DNA of 64,000 nucleotides from Diploptera punctata (Eukaryota > Arthropoda > Insecta > Blattodea > Blaberidae): NCBI GenBank assembly GCA_030220185.1, contig JASPKZ010003424.1, positions 1,054,001 to 1,118,000 of the forward strand, written 5' to 3'. Shown piece after piece: positions 42,199 to 53,292 of this stretch (position 1 is its first letter; every line of letters begins with the position of its first letter). Made by a program: the position numbers and the translations under genes. The notes below the pieces were generated by a model. The model did no database searches. It was given only the letters and a program-made list of their open reading frames with translations, and had not been told where the DNA came from.

Positions 42199-43088
42199 CA
42201 GTAAAATCTCTTTATTCGCGGGGGATATGTTCCGCAAATTTGCTGCGAATACAGAAACCGCGAATATGGAATGGTAATTTTTTGTGGGTATGTAGGGCAT
42301 ACTTTCCAAGGTTACAAAATGAAATAAAATTATCTAAATCAAATTAATTAATGAGATGTTGATCAATTTCTGTTAATTAATTACTGTCAGGTTTAGGCAA
42401 GGACTTGGAGAACTTAGTATTTTTTTTCTGTTTTGCCGCTTTTTAAAAATGTATTTCACTTAAGATTGATATTCAGCTGTGGATTCTGCGATATAATTCC
42501 TTATTTTGTCTTCGGATTTGTTGATCCATCAACATTGAAACAGCATTTTATACACGCAAACGACTCGCCAACGCGTATAAACGGTCAAATAGGCCTATTT
42601 ATATTTTTAGTGTAAGCGGCAACACTACTTTTTCCGCTTCGGAACTAATTTTCTTTCCTTTTACTCGACATTATAAATTGGCGACAAAGCAGAAGGGACA
42701 AGTTTTATTCAATAAAAATTATTGCAACCAATGATAAGTTGAAACAATAAAACACCAATCGTGGCGAGGGCGGCATTTATCAACGAGCATAGCTGCTCGT
42801 GAAGTACTGCGGCGGTGCCTTTTAACAACGAACTTTAAGCTTAATGACAATAGGATTTGTTTTACTTTTATATTAATTTGTCCATTTGGTTTGAATCACT
42901 TTTTGTAAAAGTCGCCTTGGCACGTGCCTGCAGTAAAAAAGTTGCTGATGCGGTAATGAAGGATGCTAATCCTTCTAATAGATACCGATTGGATCCGCGA
43001 ATAAATAAATTTTTAGCCGCGAATACAGGAACTGTGTCTCAATTTTTAACCCGCAGATAATGAAAACGCGAATAAGGAACTTTTACTG
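42199..43088. mobile_element. Pogo/Tigger-like MITE, 890 bp, TA-flanked
   Basis: The termini CAGTAAAATCTCTTTATTCG (from 42199) and the inverted CGAATAAGGAACTTTTACTG (to 43088) match at most positions. TA lies at 42197-42198 and 43089-43090. Subterminal cgcgaat words recur inside both ends. A minus-strand ATG near 42672 opens MSSKRKEN then a stop, like the start of a pogo transposase, but I see no DDE domain. A different subfamily from the other two pogo copies (TTTATTCGCG versus GTTTAATCCG-type ends). Confidence 0.85.
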
Positions 43089-43187
43089 TATAGCATACGT
43101 TTGGCGGAGTCAACTGTCCCCGCTAAAGAAATGCCAACACGATATCCCGTTACAAAACAATACTTGAGCACAAATAGTTATAAATTC

Positions 43188-43245
43188 TTCTTCTTCTTAA
43201 TCATAATTTGTAAGATTCCATTCTGTTTATTTCCAAAATATTATA
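43188..43245 (-). pseudogene. LINE family 5, 3' end scrap
   Basis: aaattcttcttcttcttaat and cataatttgtaagattccat with tctgtttatttcc match the 3' end of 25040-25255. Confidence 0.55.
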
Positions 43246-44319
43246 CATTGCTCGGATCAAAGCGACAAATGCTAGGAAAAGGTCTACAATTTGGAAAAAG
43301 AAAAACATATTAAATTATATGTTTTTATTACTTACACATACTTAAAATAGATTTTTACAAAATTAGCTTTACCAAAATTAATTCAATTTATTACTCAAAA
43401 CAACTCGTGAATAAATTATTGTTTGATGCCATGAAATAACTTGGAAATAATAGTAGTGTTACTAATTTACATATTAATTTTTACAGATTATTTTCCTATG
43501 GCATTATATACAGCATTTATAACATATTTTAATTCAGCCTATTTTTTTTTTGTTCATCGAGTTGGCTATCTAAAACCTGTAACAGATCCGCCTTACTAAT
43601 ATCATACACAAGTTGTAACTTAATTGAATCAAAAATGTAAATTATTCTTTCTAAAAGTTTAATTTTTCATTATTTCTTCTAGATTGGTGTAGTTTGTTAA
43701 CTTTGTCGTAAAAGTTTTCTAGAAGATGATGATACAGAAGACGGTCGACAAGTTTTATGAATAACATTATTGAAGTAGGTATTGAATGAATCTTAATTTG
43801 TATGGCCAATTCCATTGGAATTAAAAGTTAAAGCAAATCTCCTTTCCTATGAAATAATGATAATTAAAGGATTAATTTAAATTTAACTGGAATCAAGCTC
43901 TAGTCCGTATAAACTTGAATTATTTTTTAAAGATCATAGCCTATATAAAGACGTTCTGCTAAAGACTGCAATTAGCAAAAGAAAGTTCAGACGGTCTCAG
44001 ATCTTAAAAGAGAAAAATCATTAACAGTTGGTTATTGTTGCGTCACATTATCTGGTCATCTAATATGGGATAAACCAATATTAATAGGAATTATTTTCAA
44101 CGAAAAATAAAGATAAAAAATAATAAAAAGCTGTGCCCAGTGATTGATTTGTTCAAGTATAAAATTTACAGAAGTCTCGATTAAACAAAAATAAGAAAAA
44201 AATACAACAAACATTGGATATTACACTAGATTATGTTAAACTTGTGACAAAGGAACATCAGAAGGCAGCAATGTTAAATGGAATATTATGGAACAAGAAT
44301 ATTTTTAAAGAAACTTCTT
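43246..44319. other. No recognisable feature
   Basis: About 1 kb of AT-rich sequence. No motif, RNA or repeat boundary that I can support. Confidence 0.5.
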
Positions 44320-44660
44320 CATCCATACAAGTCCTAGGCCTATATGCCTGTTACGATTTCACTGATACATTTTGTTTCTAACGTTTGCTTGGACCATCCA
44401 AAAATCTCTTCCCTGTTGGGCAATAACGAAACATGACTCTTGGGAACTCTATCTGATCTCATACATCGAAAATGATTCATCCAGTTGTTCTGGTATTAAT
44501 TTATGTACTTAATGACTGGTTCTATATGTAGTTCCTTCATGACATCATCATTGCATTTGTAATCCCACTTGGTGTACCCTGCTGCATATCTCATGAATCT
44601 CATGTAACTAGACGTTATCTTGTTCTCCTCTCCTCAAAAAACATGCCTCACTGGACTAAG
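44320..44660 (-). pseudogene. LINE family 3 fragment
   Basis: On minus: YMRFMRYAAGYTKWDYKCND, DVMKELHIEPVIKYIN-stop, YQNNWMNHFRCMRSDRVPKS. 3' end atcgtaacaggcatataggc then ctaggacttgtatggatgaa. Equivalent to 28540-28957. Long in-frame stretches but with stops. Confidence 0.82.
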
Positions 44661-45292
44661 GTGTCATTTCTTAATTTATTATTCCCATGGTTTTATTAAA
44701 ATGAATCATTTTATTTCATATGTTTACTTCATCCAAACTAAAATATATGATCAGTCAATAGCCTAAAGTCTGGCTACGTATGGAGAGGAAATTCGTTAAA
44801 TTAATTCAAAATTTGCGGTCAGAATTATTAGCACTTGAAATTGATTTCTTATGACGTTTAACCGGACGGCATAAGAAATGAAATAATTAGATAACCTATA
44901 AATAAAAAATAACTATTTTTTTTGTAAAATACAAAAAAAATTGGAAATATATGTCCATAGTCGTGTTAAGCGAATAGTTTATGAACGATTATGTTGACTT
45001 TTAGACTTTATTCCAACCGGAAGTAGAGTTGAAGATATCCCAAAAACAACCTGGTTACAGGACATAAAGAAAGGGGTGAATAAAAAATGATTGCAACAAT
45101 GGAATTTATAAGGTAGATTTGGAGAAAAAGGATAAGTGTGTCAACGAGCATTTGTCACAGGAGTATATGATGATACGTTGTAAACCTATTGATGATTATT
45201 ATTTTAAAATTGAATCAATATATTCATGTAATGTAGAGAAACATATATTTATTTTTATTCTGGTTTTGTTTATCATTTCTTCGATGATGAAG
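44661..45292. other. Mostly unassigned
   Basis: Near 45020-45090 one frame reads EDIPKTTWLQDIKKGVNKK, which may be another LINE tail, but it is too short to assign. Confidence 0.35.
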
Positions 45293-45338
<46 letters not shown>

Positions 45339-45348
45339 TAATAATAAT
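45293..45348. repeat. (AAT)n microsatellite at LINE 5' end
   Basis: About 18 units with one AAC. Confidence 0.96.
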
Positions 45349-46355
45349 GTTCTTGATAAAGTAATACAAGAATGACGTAAACAGAAAACAATTTTTAAAT
45401 GTAATCAACCAATCATATTAGGAAGAGGAAAATTGAAGATTGATTGCCTAGCATATGCTGATGATCGAGCAATCTTAACCCGTGACGTTGTAAGAGCACA
45501 AAAAAGTTGAATTATTAAATGACATTGCAGAGAAAGTTGGTCTGCAGATTTCTTTTGAAAAAACGGAATTTATTTCATGCAATAAACAAGCACTAAAATA
45601 CCTGGAAACGAAATATGGAAAAATTAAACGAGTTTCACAATTTAAATAGCTTGGTGAAATAATTCAGGAAAATGGAATTGAAACTATGGCCAATAAAAGT
45701 AGATGCCAAAAAATGGAAACAGCTTTTCGGCTTACTCACGACACATACAATAAAGAATGCATATCTTTATATACAAAATTGCGACACTATAACACTGTAA
45801 TTAAACCAGAGTGCCTCTATGGAGCAGAAACATTAATTTTGAACAGAAAAAAAGACATCGAAAATATAGAATGCAAAATTATAACAAAAGTTTTAGGTCC
45901 ACAAGTCATAGGTGAAGCATTTAGACTCAGAAGTAAAAAGGAAATAAAAATATATACAGACATTCATAGTGATATTAGAAAACGAAGGTTAAAATTTTAT
46001 GGCCATATTAAACGAATGAACACAAATAGGCTTACAAAACAGAGAATGGAATTCTACGAAAGAAGAAGTAAAGCTCCAGTGGATACTATGAAGTGGATTG
46101 ATGAAGTCAAAAAGGACTTAAAATTGGCAGGAATTACTAAAGAAGATATCCCAAACAGAGATATATTTAGAATTAAGGTGAATGAGTGGCAAGTTAACCA
46201 AGAGGACAAACCGAAGAAAAAAACTGGAACAACTTGGACAGATGATAGAAAACAAGCTCATAGCGAAAGAATGAAATAAATTTGGGCTCAAAGAAAACGT
46301 CCCTAAGTACTTTGCGTAGTCCTACATGGGCTCATCCGCAATCAAAAAAAAATCA
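45349..46355 (+). mobile_element. LINE family 4, best-preserved copy with RT YADD box and poly(A)
   Basis: Reverse transcriptase motifs: LDKVIQE-stop-RKQK, then LGRGKLKIDCLAYADDRAIL with the YADD catalytic box at 45454-45465. Next ISFEKTEFISC and QFK-stop-LG, where the YLG box lost its Tyr to TAG. Then the C-terminal ORF. Only two stops and one A-run frameshift (near 45500) break about 310 codons. The 3' end gctcatccgcaatc is followed by poly(A). 5' truncated at an (AAT)n array. Clade uncertain. Confidence 0.88.
45686..46279 (+). CDS. LINE family 4 protein tail, 197 residues (partial)
   Basis: Open C-terminal part of the RT protein. It contains RCQKMETAFRLTHDTYNKEC, ECLYGAETLILNRKKDIENI, KVLGPQVIGEAFRLRSKKEI, RRLKFYGHIKRMNTNRL, KWIDEVKKDLKLAGITKEDI and TTWTDDRKQAHSERMK-stop. 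The first Met lies inside the protein, after the lost YLG box, so it is not a natural start. The final stop truncates the EIWAQ seen at 34517-34996. Role in the intact protein: the thumb and tail region following RT. Probably not expressed on its own. Confidence 0.8.
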   Translation: MANKSRCQKMETAFRLTHDTYNKECISLYTKLRHYNTVIKPECLYGAETLILNRKKDIENIECKIITKVLGPQVIGEAFRLRSKKEIKIYTDIHSDIRKRRLKFYGHIKRMNTNRLTKQRMEFYERRSKAPVDTMKWIDEVKKDLKLAGITKEDIPNRDIFRIKVNEWQVNQEDKPKKKTGTTWTDDRKQAHSERMK

Positions 46356-46404
46356 TTGTTATAATTGTTTTATATAGGCTATATATTTTCAATGTTTACA
46401 CATA

Positions 46405-46850
46405 TGTTTGCCCTAAAACTTTTATTTTCCTTCTCCACTCTTCCCTATCAATCCAATACATGTCATCTAGTCCTCTTGTTCTTCCAGTTCTTACTTCTTG
46501 CGTCCATGAGTTTCGAGGTCTTTCTTTCCTAGTCATAAATATCGTAATATACATAATAATAGTAGTTAATAGTAATAATAATAGTAATATCTATAACCGA
46601 ATTAGGAATGTAGACACTTCTTCGGGAACCCAATATTTTGTGTGTTAAATGTTAAATTTAAATTTAATAGAATTCATTTTAGTTCATTGCTATTCCTCTT
46701 CTTCTTTACCTCATTGTTGTTTTTTTGCCCAGAATGCAAGCGACTTTTCGCCTTCATCTCTTCAAACCTCTCAAGGGGCAACCATTACATCACTTTCTTC
46801 GGTATCCATCATTCTTTTCAGGTAGTCATGCCATTGCAGTTGTAATTTGA
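46405..46850 (-). pseudogene. LINE family 6 fragment
   Basis: On minus: LQWHDYLKRMMDTEESDVM (about 46845-46790), then after a gap RKERPRNSWTQEVRTGRTRG and WIDREEWRRKIKVLGQ. This is the R-W-x-G-H-x-x-R-M to W-R order of the tail after RT. The fragment at 9275-9450 matches the second half. Confidence 0.6.
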
Positions 46851-46938
46851 TGATGTATATAATTATATATTCCACTTTTTTTATCTTCCGTTTATAATCT
46901 TGTGTTTTTTATATTACAGCTCATCTCCAAACGTCCAC

Positions 46939-46939
<1 letters not shown>

Positions 46940-46969
<30 letters not shown>

Positions 46970-46993
46970 TATAATAATAATAATAATAATAAT
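46940..46993. repeat. (AAT)n microsatellite
   Basis: About 17 units with one phase break. Confidence 0.95.
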
Positions 46994-47001
46994 TTATTAT
47001 A

Positions 47002-47074
47002 GGGTTCTTCATTTGTAACCTAACCGCGCACAGACAAAATGCTGTGTGCCCGTTAGGTTATAAAAGAAGAATCC
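47002..47074. other. Imperfect 32-bp hairpin, pre-miRNA sized
   Basis: GGGTTCTTCATTTGTAACCT at 47002-47021 with AACCGCGCACAG pairs with CTGTGTGCCCGTTAGG and TTATAAAAGAAGAATCC at 47042-47074, with a few mismatches and an 8-nt loop. It could be a tiny MITE or an RNA hairpin. No target duplication is clear. Confidence 0.6.
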
Positions 47075-47349
47075 TGTTGTTATTATAATCCTTTATAAAA
47101 GGACTGCCAAGTATGACGAAATGTAATGCATAGACAAACTTAAAGAAGATATTATGAAAAAATCATTAGTTGGGAATAAATTAAAAGTAAAATAGCTTCC
47201 AGCGGTGAGAGGGAAATGAAAGAAACTTAAATTTAAAGCATTATTACAATTATTAGTGGTTCCATGTTGATGAGGATTTATATGAAAATTTTATTTTATT
47301 TATTTTTCCTTGATTTCATTATGGACGTTTGAATATTCATATTTTTGTT
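47075..47349. other. No recognisable feature
   Basis: Nothing supported. Confidence 0.4.
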
Positions 47350-47630
47350 TTTCTTGGTGAGTTTTTTTTATCGGTGTTTTTCCTTGTCCTTTCCTTTTCC
47401 TCACCGGTAAGACAAATGTCAGGAAAACTTTAAGGCCCAAACGGTCCCCGAAATCATATGGCCATCGTCATCACCATTATCATCATCGCCATCCTTCACC
47501 GGTGTGGAAAGCAACGGGAAACTACCGCACCTACAATTCCTTAGTAAAGCTGCAAGCATGGCATGCAAATGCTATGATTGCAGTGAAGGACCTGCCTTCG
47601 GGCAGAATTACTATGGATGGATGGATGGAT
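47350..47630 (+). mobile_element. SINE A, 5'-truncated copy
   Basis: Starts after the tRNA-like head (tcttggtgagtttttttat) and continues with cctcaccggtaagacaaatg, tcaggaaaactttaaggccc, TCATCA stretch, acgggaaactaccgcaccta, ttcgggcagaattactatgg and (ATGG)n. Confidence 0.9.
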
Positions 47631-48511
47631 TATTATTATTATCTTAGCACATTGATTGCGATTTTGGTGAATGTTCAGTTCATAGGATAAAAACTGCAAT
47701 AAATATCATTTGACATTTACAGCTTGTAGCAGTATATTTTAAAATTGTACATCCGCCGAGATAATTGGGCTCAATATTTTGAGTAATAACTTGCGGTTTT
47801 TTTCTGTGTCATGTTCGTACCCAATCAACTAACTGAATTTATTCCTGTTTATGTAATTGTATCTCGATATTGATTAAATAATTACCAGTATTTTTTCATC
47901 GTTGATATCAACTTCTCTCATTTCTCTAATAAATGATGAAAAAATATATTTTTGCTCAGTGATTATTTATAGACGCTCTATCATCTATAGTCATATCGTA
48001 TCTGAAATCTTTAGTTGTTATTGTTATTAAATTATTTAAGGAAGCTATTTAACAATTTAAGTCATTAGCGTCGTAGAAATGTACATGTTAAAGTTAATGT
48101 TTGGCCATACTCCATGAGATTCATTGAAAGGCATCTCTCTCTCCCTCTCTCTCTTTTTTTTTTTTGAAAACTGAACATGTCCTGATTAAAACATAAAGTT
48201 TTTGATTGTTTGTGGCAGGCATGTTAATAAGTGCTCACTAGGTGTGAAAAGACGGTCTCCCGCATACAATTACACTCCAAATGAAACAACACAACAGTCA
48301 AGTGAGTAACAGTGTCTCACCTTATCATCCTATCCGACGTAGGGTTAGATAAGAGGGGCGGGGCATCTTGCCACACATACTGAGCACTTATTAACATACC
48401 TCTTTATGGCACAACGTTTCATTTTTTAAACAAATATAAAGACATCACATTGAAATCACAAAAAATTAAAATATTTAGGAGATACAAGTTTTTGACTTCT
48501 AATAAAAATTA
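47631..48511. other. No recognisable feature
   Basis: Short TTA tract at 47630-47642 and CT/T tract at about 48133-48165. Otherwise unremarkable. Confidence 0.45.
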
Positions 48512-48934
48512 GTCCACCGCTGTGGTCTAGAGGTAGTGTGCTGCCTTGTCACGTAGCGGGCCCGGGTTCGATTCCCAGTCGGGAAGGGGGTGAGGATTTT
48601 TTTCCTCACCTGTAAGACAAATGTCAGGAAGCTTAGGGTCCAACAGTCCCCGAAAATCCTTCAAATCGAAAGCATTTATTATCTACATTATTAAGACTGG
48701 AGTTTATTGTACTTTCACTTTATCTTATTATATATTTTTATCTAATTTCTTTTAATTATGAATCCATCACCATCATTCTTATCATTATCATCATCCTTCA
48801 CCGGCGTGGAAAGCAACGGGAAACTACCACACCTATAAATCCCTAGTAAAGCTGCAAAGCATAGTATTAAAATGTTATGATTGCAGTGAAAGATCTGCCC
48901 TCGGGCAGAATTGGTATTGACGGATAGATGGATG
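48512..48934 (+). mobile_element. SINE A copy with about 110-bp internal insertion
   Basis: Head gtccaccgctgtggtctaga, B-box gggttcgattcccagtc, cctcacctgtaagacaaatg, cccgaaaatc. Then unrelated 48658-48768, then the TCATCA stretch and the 3' block to tcgggcagaatt. Confidence 0.9.
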
Positions 48935-49113
48935 AAAAAATTAATAAAGCAGGCATGATGTAAGCCTAAATGGACTCCTCTAGGTTCCCTAATGTGGACG
49001 AACTTATGCATCAACCGGCTAAATGTCATTTAAAAAAATGAGATTTTGATGCCATCTGTTGCACTGGCTCATGAAGTAAGTATACCCCACACTTTTAGTG
49101 CCAAATCTTCAAA

Positions 49114-49417
49114 CATCTATCCATAGTACTTCTGCCCGAGGACAGGTCTTTCTCAGTAATCTTAACATTTTCATGCTATGATTTGCAGCTTTACTAGGGA
49201 ATTATAGGTGTGGTAGCTTCCCATTACTTTCCACACCGGTGAAGGTAGATGGTGATGATGATGATGGCCGGATGATTTTCGGGGACTGTTGGGCCCTAAG
49301 CTTCCTGACATTTGTCTTACAGGCGAGGAAAAACCTCGAAAAAACCTCACTCAGGAATCGAACCCGAGCCCGCTGCGTGTCTAGGCAGCACGCTACCTCG
49401 ATACCTTAGCGATGGAC
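49114..49417 (-). mobile_element. SINE A copy, inverted relative to 48512-48934
   Basis: On minus: gtccatcgctaaggtatcga head, B-box gggttcgattcctga, gggcccaacagtccccgaaa, TCATCA stretch, accggtgtggaaagtaatgg, gcagaagtactatgga. Confidence 0.92.
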
Positions 49418-49941
49418 TCTTCCTATTATTAAAGAAGCTATAAAAGCCATCATTCCTATCAGAGATTCTGTGTTTTGCAACAAACGGGTATAAAACCAGA
49501 TCTTCATAAATGGTAATATAAATTTTGCATCATGCAGCTAAGCGCCAAATGTTCCCGCATCTTAGAGTGTCATGCATAACTATCAAACAAGGCAAATAAA
49601 ATAATATCAAGTATTATTAATTTGATGCTACAATAAATAGTAAATACTGACTTAAACTTTAAACGAAACTTAAATATTGACCATAGCCGGTTGGTGCATA
49701 ACGCCGTCCAAGTAATACTGAAATATCGCCAAAATGGAAAGCACTCATTGTTTCGTCCCGTAAGTGGACGATGTGGAATTAATTTTATTATATAAATAAA
49801 TTAAGGTGAGGTCATGAAATATCATTAAACCTGTGACTTATTTTGAACATAATGGTGATGATAAACGAAGTACTGATACATGCGAGTTATTTGCACAATG
49901 TATGTTATTCTTTGAATCTACCTAATTTCATAATATTTAGA
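49418..49941. other. No recognisable feature
   Basis: AT-rich; nothing supported. Confidence 0.45.
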
Positions 49942-50225
49942 TATTCCGGGCTATGTGACGGTCCATGTCAGGTATTTCTTCCAGACGTTTATCTCTCGAC
50001 TGCGGAGGGCATCTTCAGTGGCGAGTACTTCTAGTTAGTGTTCCCTGGTCGGTGGCTCGACTGTGAATGAGCGGTAGACAGGGAACACTATCTAGAAATA
50101 CTCGTCACTGAAGATGCCCTCCACAGTCGAGGGAGAAACGTCTTGAAGAAACAGCAGTCATGGCCACGGCCACAAAGCTCGGAATCCCTTATTGTGATTA
50201 CTAACCTGAAAGCCTGCATTCAACG
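49942..50225. mobile_element. Foldback, hammerhead-like family, copy B
   Basis: Imperfect inverted arms about 49942-50046 and 50078-50184 (attccgggct to agctcggaat), spacer about 31 nt. The plus strand has CTGAAGA (50108-50114), a helix CCCTC/GAGGG, GAAA (50135-50138) and GTC (50140-50142). The minus arm has the same order with the GAAA changed. The right end CTGAAAGCCT (50206-50215) corresponds to AGGCTTTCAC at 38182-38191. More diverged than copy A. Confidence 0.75.
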
Positions 50226-51499
50226 ACTTAATTTCAGTTCATGTTGTATTATTTGAAAATAACTCACTAAATAAAATATGTCTCTGCCACGTATCTGAAA
50301 TAAACGTACTCAATAAGAAAATTATATTAATTTTCGTATCCTGGAGTTTATTCCACTTTCATTCTTCGTATTCTCTTCTAGATTATTTCCCTAAAAGCTG
50401 TATTTGAACATTTTCCTAATTAGATTTTATTTTGTTTTGATAATATAAACAGAGGATTGTTTTCAGAGGAATAATTGTCAGTTTTCCATCTATGTTTGAA
50501 CGAGTCGCTATGCCGTTACGTCGTTACACAAACAGTAAAACCATTTAGTTTAATGTAACATGACGTAATTAATTTAACGATTTCCAATATTTGAAGTGCT
50601 TTCATCATTTATAGATTAAATCAATACAAACATAGTTATAACAGTATACATTTTTATGTTTATAAACGTAACAATGCCTACAAACATTTCGTCGTTAAAC
50701 AAATTTATTAATTTAAACTGGAAATTTTCGTTTAAAAAAGTGCATCAGCCAGGAACTGCGTAAAGTAGAAATCATCAGGAAGTCGAATTTATTGTCCAAT
50801 TTTGCTGGTTTACGGAATATATATTTAATTTGTTCGCCCTTAAATTGTAGACCGTAGAGTAGATCTGGGTGAAATGCCCTGCGGCTAGCCAAGTTAATAA
50901 CTAGCGGTGAGCAAAACCTTTCGATTCTCCTTGGAAGTCCTGAATAGGAGAACCCCGGGTTCCTGCTAAAGCTATTGCCCCGGCGTTGATTTAGAATACT
51001 TGATTAATACCGCATGAATATGAGATAGCGAATTAAATCATTCTAACCTGCATGGTAGCAGCTGTGTTAAAGCAGTTAGTTTTGAATGATGGCGCCTCAA
51101 ACCATCAGCCAATGGGAGGCGAGTGATGTTTTGATGTGTGTTTTTTTGTGTAATATTATGTAAATATTAATGTTAAATAATTATAAGGTTGTTTTTGGTG
51201 CTTGAATGAAGCTAATGAATGTGTTTTAATTGATTTTAGTTGATTAAATAAATATATTTATATCGCGAAAATTGTATCTGCCAATCGCGTGGCAGTCTAA
51301 GGAAGCCACGCCTATTTTGTGGACTTTGTAAAATTTCGTTGATGAAGTATATACATGTACATAAATAGGTTTCTGAGTGTTTTCAATGTTTAAAGATATG
51401 TGTTAATGGTATTTTAGATTACTTTTGGTATATTTACGTGTATAAAATACACGTGAGTTGCGTTGGCCAACCTTTAAATTGTAAAAATGCCATTACCAT
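50226..51499. other. Unassigned, with one dispersed-repeat segment
   Basis: 50750-50835 resembles 7385-7480. The rest, including a slightly GC-richer stretch at 50840-51000, has no recognised feature. Confidence 0.4.
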
Positions 51500-51760
51500 T
51501 TATATGAATGTTTCGAACCGCAGTGAAAACAAAAAGCAATTTTTTAAATTCGGATTTCGTGTAAATCCCCATTTCTGATTGTCGGATTTCGCTGGCTATT
51601 GGAATGCCTTTCCCGTTTCATTTCAATTGGGGATACTACTGAGTGTCGTTGCGAAAACTCGAAAATTGCAGCCGCTAGTGCGATTTTTAAATTGTGTTAT
51701 TATATGAATTTCTACTTCCGATTTTGTTGGTTAACGAACTCGATCATATCTTTTTAAATT
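51500..51760 (-). repeat. Repeat family H
   Basis: atttcgtgtaaatccccattt, gtcgttgcgaaaactcgaaa, attgcagccgctagtgcgat, tttgttggttaacgaactcga: the reverse complement of the family H order at 3705-3880. Confidence 0.55.
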
Positions 51761-51968
51761 GTTTTATGTCCAGTTTGGTCCGAGGAGCATTAAGGCATAT
51801 ATATTTTGGATATGGTCATTTTGGGCGTCTATTAAATTAAAGAAATGTATATTTTCATGAGAACAAGTTTAATAAGCTTCATTTCTTCGGAATATCTCTA
51901 ATACAGTGCGAATAGATTATTATCCAATAGCGGAGGTTGTAATTTTCCCGGTTGCGGTTGCTTAGAGC

Positions 51969-52250
51969 TTACTTGCGGCGAGAATATCTGCCCGTACCCC
52001 AGCCTGAAGCATTATTATATAAATTTGTACTTGCCCTCTTATTGGGATTTTGTTCTTTTAATTTTTGAACTACCGGATTTCTGAATGGGTTTAATTTAAA
52101 TAATTTTGTTGCTTGATGAGCAGATCCGTGACTTCCTGCTGTTTCCTGCGCCAAACGCCTAAGTGACTTTTGTGGGGTGTGCTCTATTCTCTGTCCTTTC
52201 TCGTATAATTTTACTTCTGTAAGAACATGTCTCCTCATCCCATTATGATC
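51969..52250 (-). pseudogene. Mariner-like transposase fragment (DNA-binding region)
   Basis: The minus frame contains MRRHVLTEVKLYEKGQRIEH, TPQKSLRRLAQETAGSHGSA, HQATKLFKLNPFRNPVVQKL then NPNKRA. This matches the second helix-turn-helix region of insect mariner-like transposases of the same broad group as 49-341. It ends abruptly in an unrelated-looking tail, so the catalytic domain is deleted. The 89-codon frame is open, but only a third of a transposase. Confidence 0.75.
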
Positions 52251-52284
52251 CTACTTTTTAATTTTAATTTTGGCTAAACTTCGT

Positions 52285-52765
52285 AATGTAAAATATATAA
52301 AACCATTATTCTCCCAGTTATATTATATGGTGCGAAACATGGACTCTTCCTTTAAGGGAGGAAATGAGATTACGATTATTTGAGAATAAAGTTCTTAGGA
52401 AAATGTTTGGACCAAAGAGAGATGAACAGACAGGTGAATGGATAAGACTACATAACAGTGAACAACATGGTCTTTATAGGAAGCCAGATATAATAAGAAC
52501 AGTTAAGTCACGTAGACTGTGATGGGCAGGACATGTGGCATGAATGGGGATTGAAGGACGTGCATGGAAGCTTCTTGTAGGAAAACCGGAGGGAAAACGC
52601 CCAGTTGGTAGACCAAGAATGAGGTGGGAGAATAAACTGTGATTTGAGGGAAGTGGATTATACAGGGAATGATTGGAAAACAGTAGGGCAGGATAGGGAT
52701 GTCTGGAGAACTTATGTCCGCGAGGCCATGAACCTACGGGTTCGATAGTGCCAGTGAGTTAAACT
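52285..52765 (+). pseudogene. LINE family 1 copy within the mariner-like element
   Basis: aaatatataaaaccattatt, gcgaaacatggactcttcct, ggaccaaagagagatgaaca, ttataggaagccagatataa, acgcccagttggtagaccaa, then gaacctacgggttcgatagt and gccagtgagtta. Among the least diverged family 1 copies. A TGA replaces Arg-Trp in RRLRWAG, and an internal deletion removes part of the ENNIN stretch. Confidence 0.9.
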
Positions 52766-53292
52766 TCTTAATTTATTGGCATTAGGCGCGGGATTATTTG
52801 GAATTTTTCTGGAATTTTTTCCGTGATTTCGCACTAGGTTTTCTGTATTTTACATACGTTTGATAAATGTACACATGCACACGCAATAAAAATGACATTG
52901 AAACAGCACAGATCTCATGAATAAACGAACCGTATCGTATGAAACCATTTGATAGTAATGTCCATAGTTAAACGAACTCGAGACTGTCACTCGGCGGAAC
53001 ATGAGACACCTAGAGGCGCGACCGGCTTAATTTACAACCTCCGTTATTGGATTATCTTTTCACATTGTTGTAGGAAACATTTAATAATAATATAATTACG
53101 CACGATCGCACAAAATTAATTAATTGGCGTATTGCTCTAATGACATTGGAGCACAATTTCAGTTGATATCTTGTACACTTTAGTCTGCAGAGTTTACATC
53201 TGCAACTGTCTTCGATTTGATGATGACATTCACACACACTCTGTGGTGTAGGAAACATTTTGGTTTTGAATTTAAAACCATACTGGAAATAC

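Larger units (their letters stand above)
51919..53054. mobile_element. Mariner-like element with inverted ends, split by a LINE
   Basis: ttatccaatagcggaggttgtaa (51920-51942) and ttacaacctccgttattgga (53032-53051) form inverted ends differing at one or two positions. Inside are a minus-strand mariner-like transposase fragment and a plus-strand family 1 LINE. The exact target duplication is ambiguous (TA or TTA). Pairing of these ends with the transposase is an inference. Confidence 0.6.
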
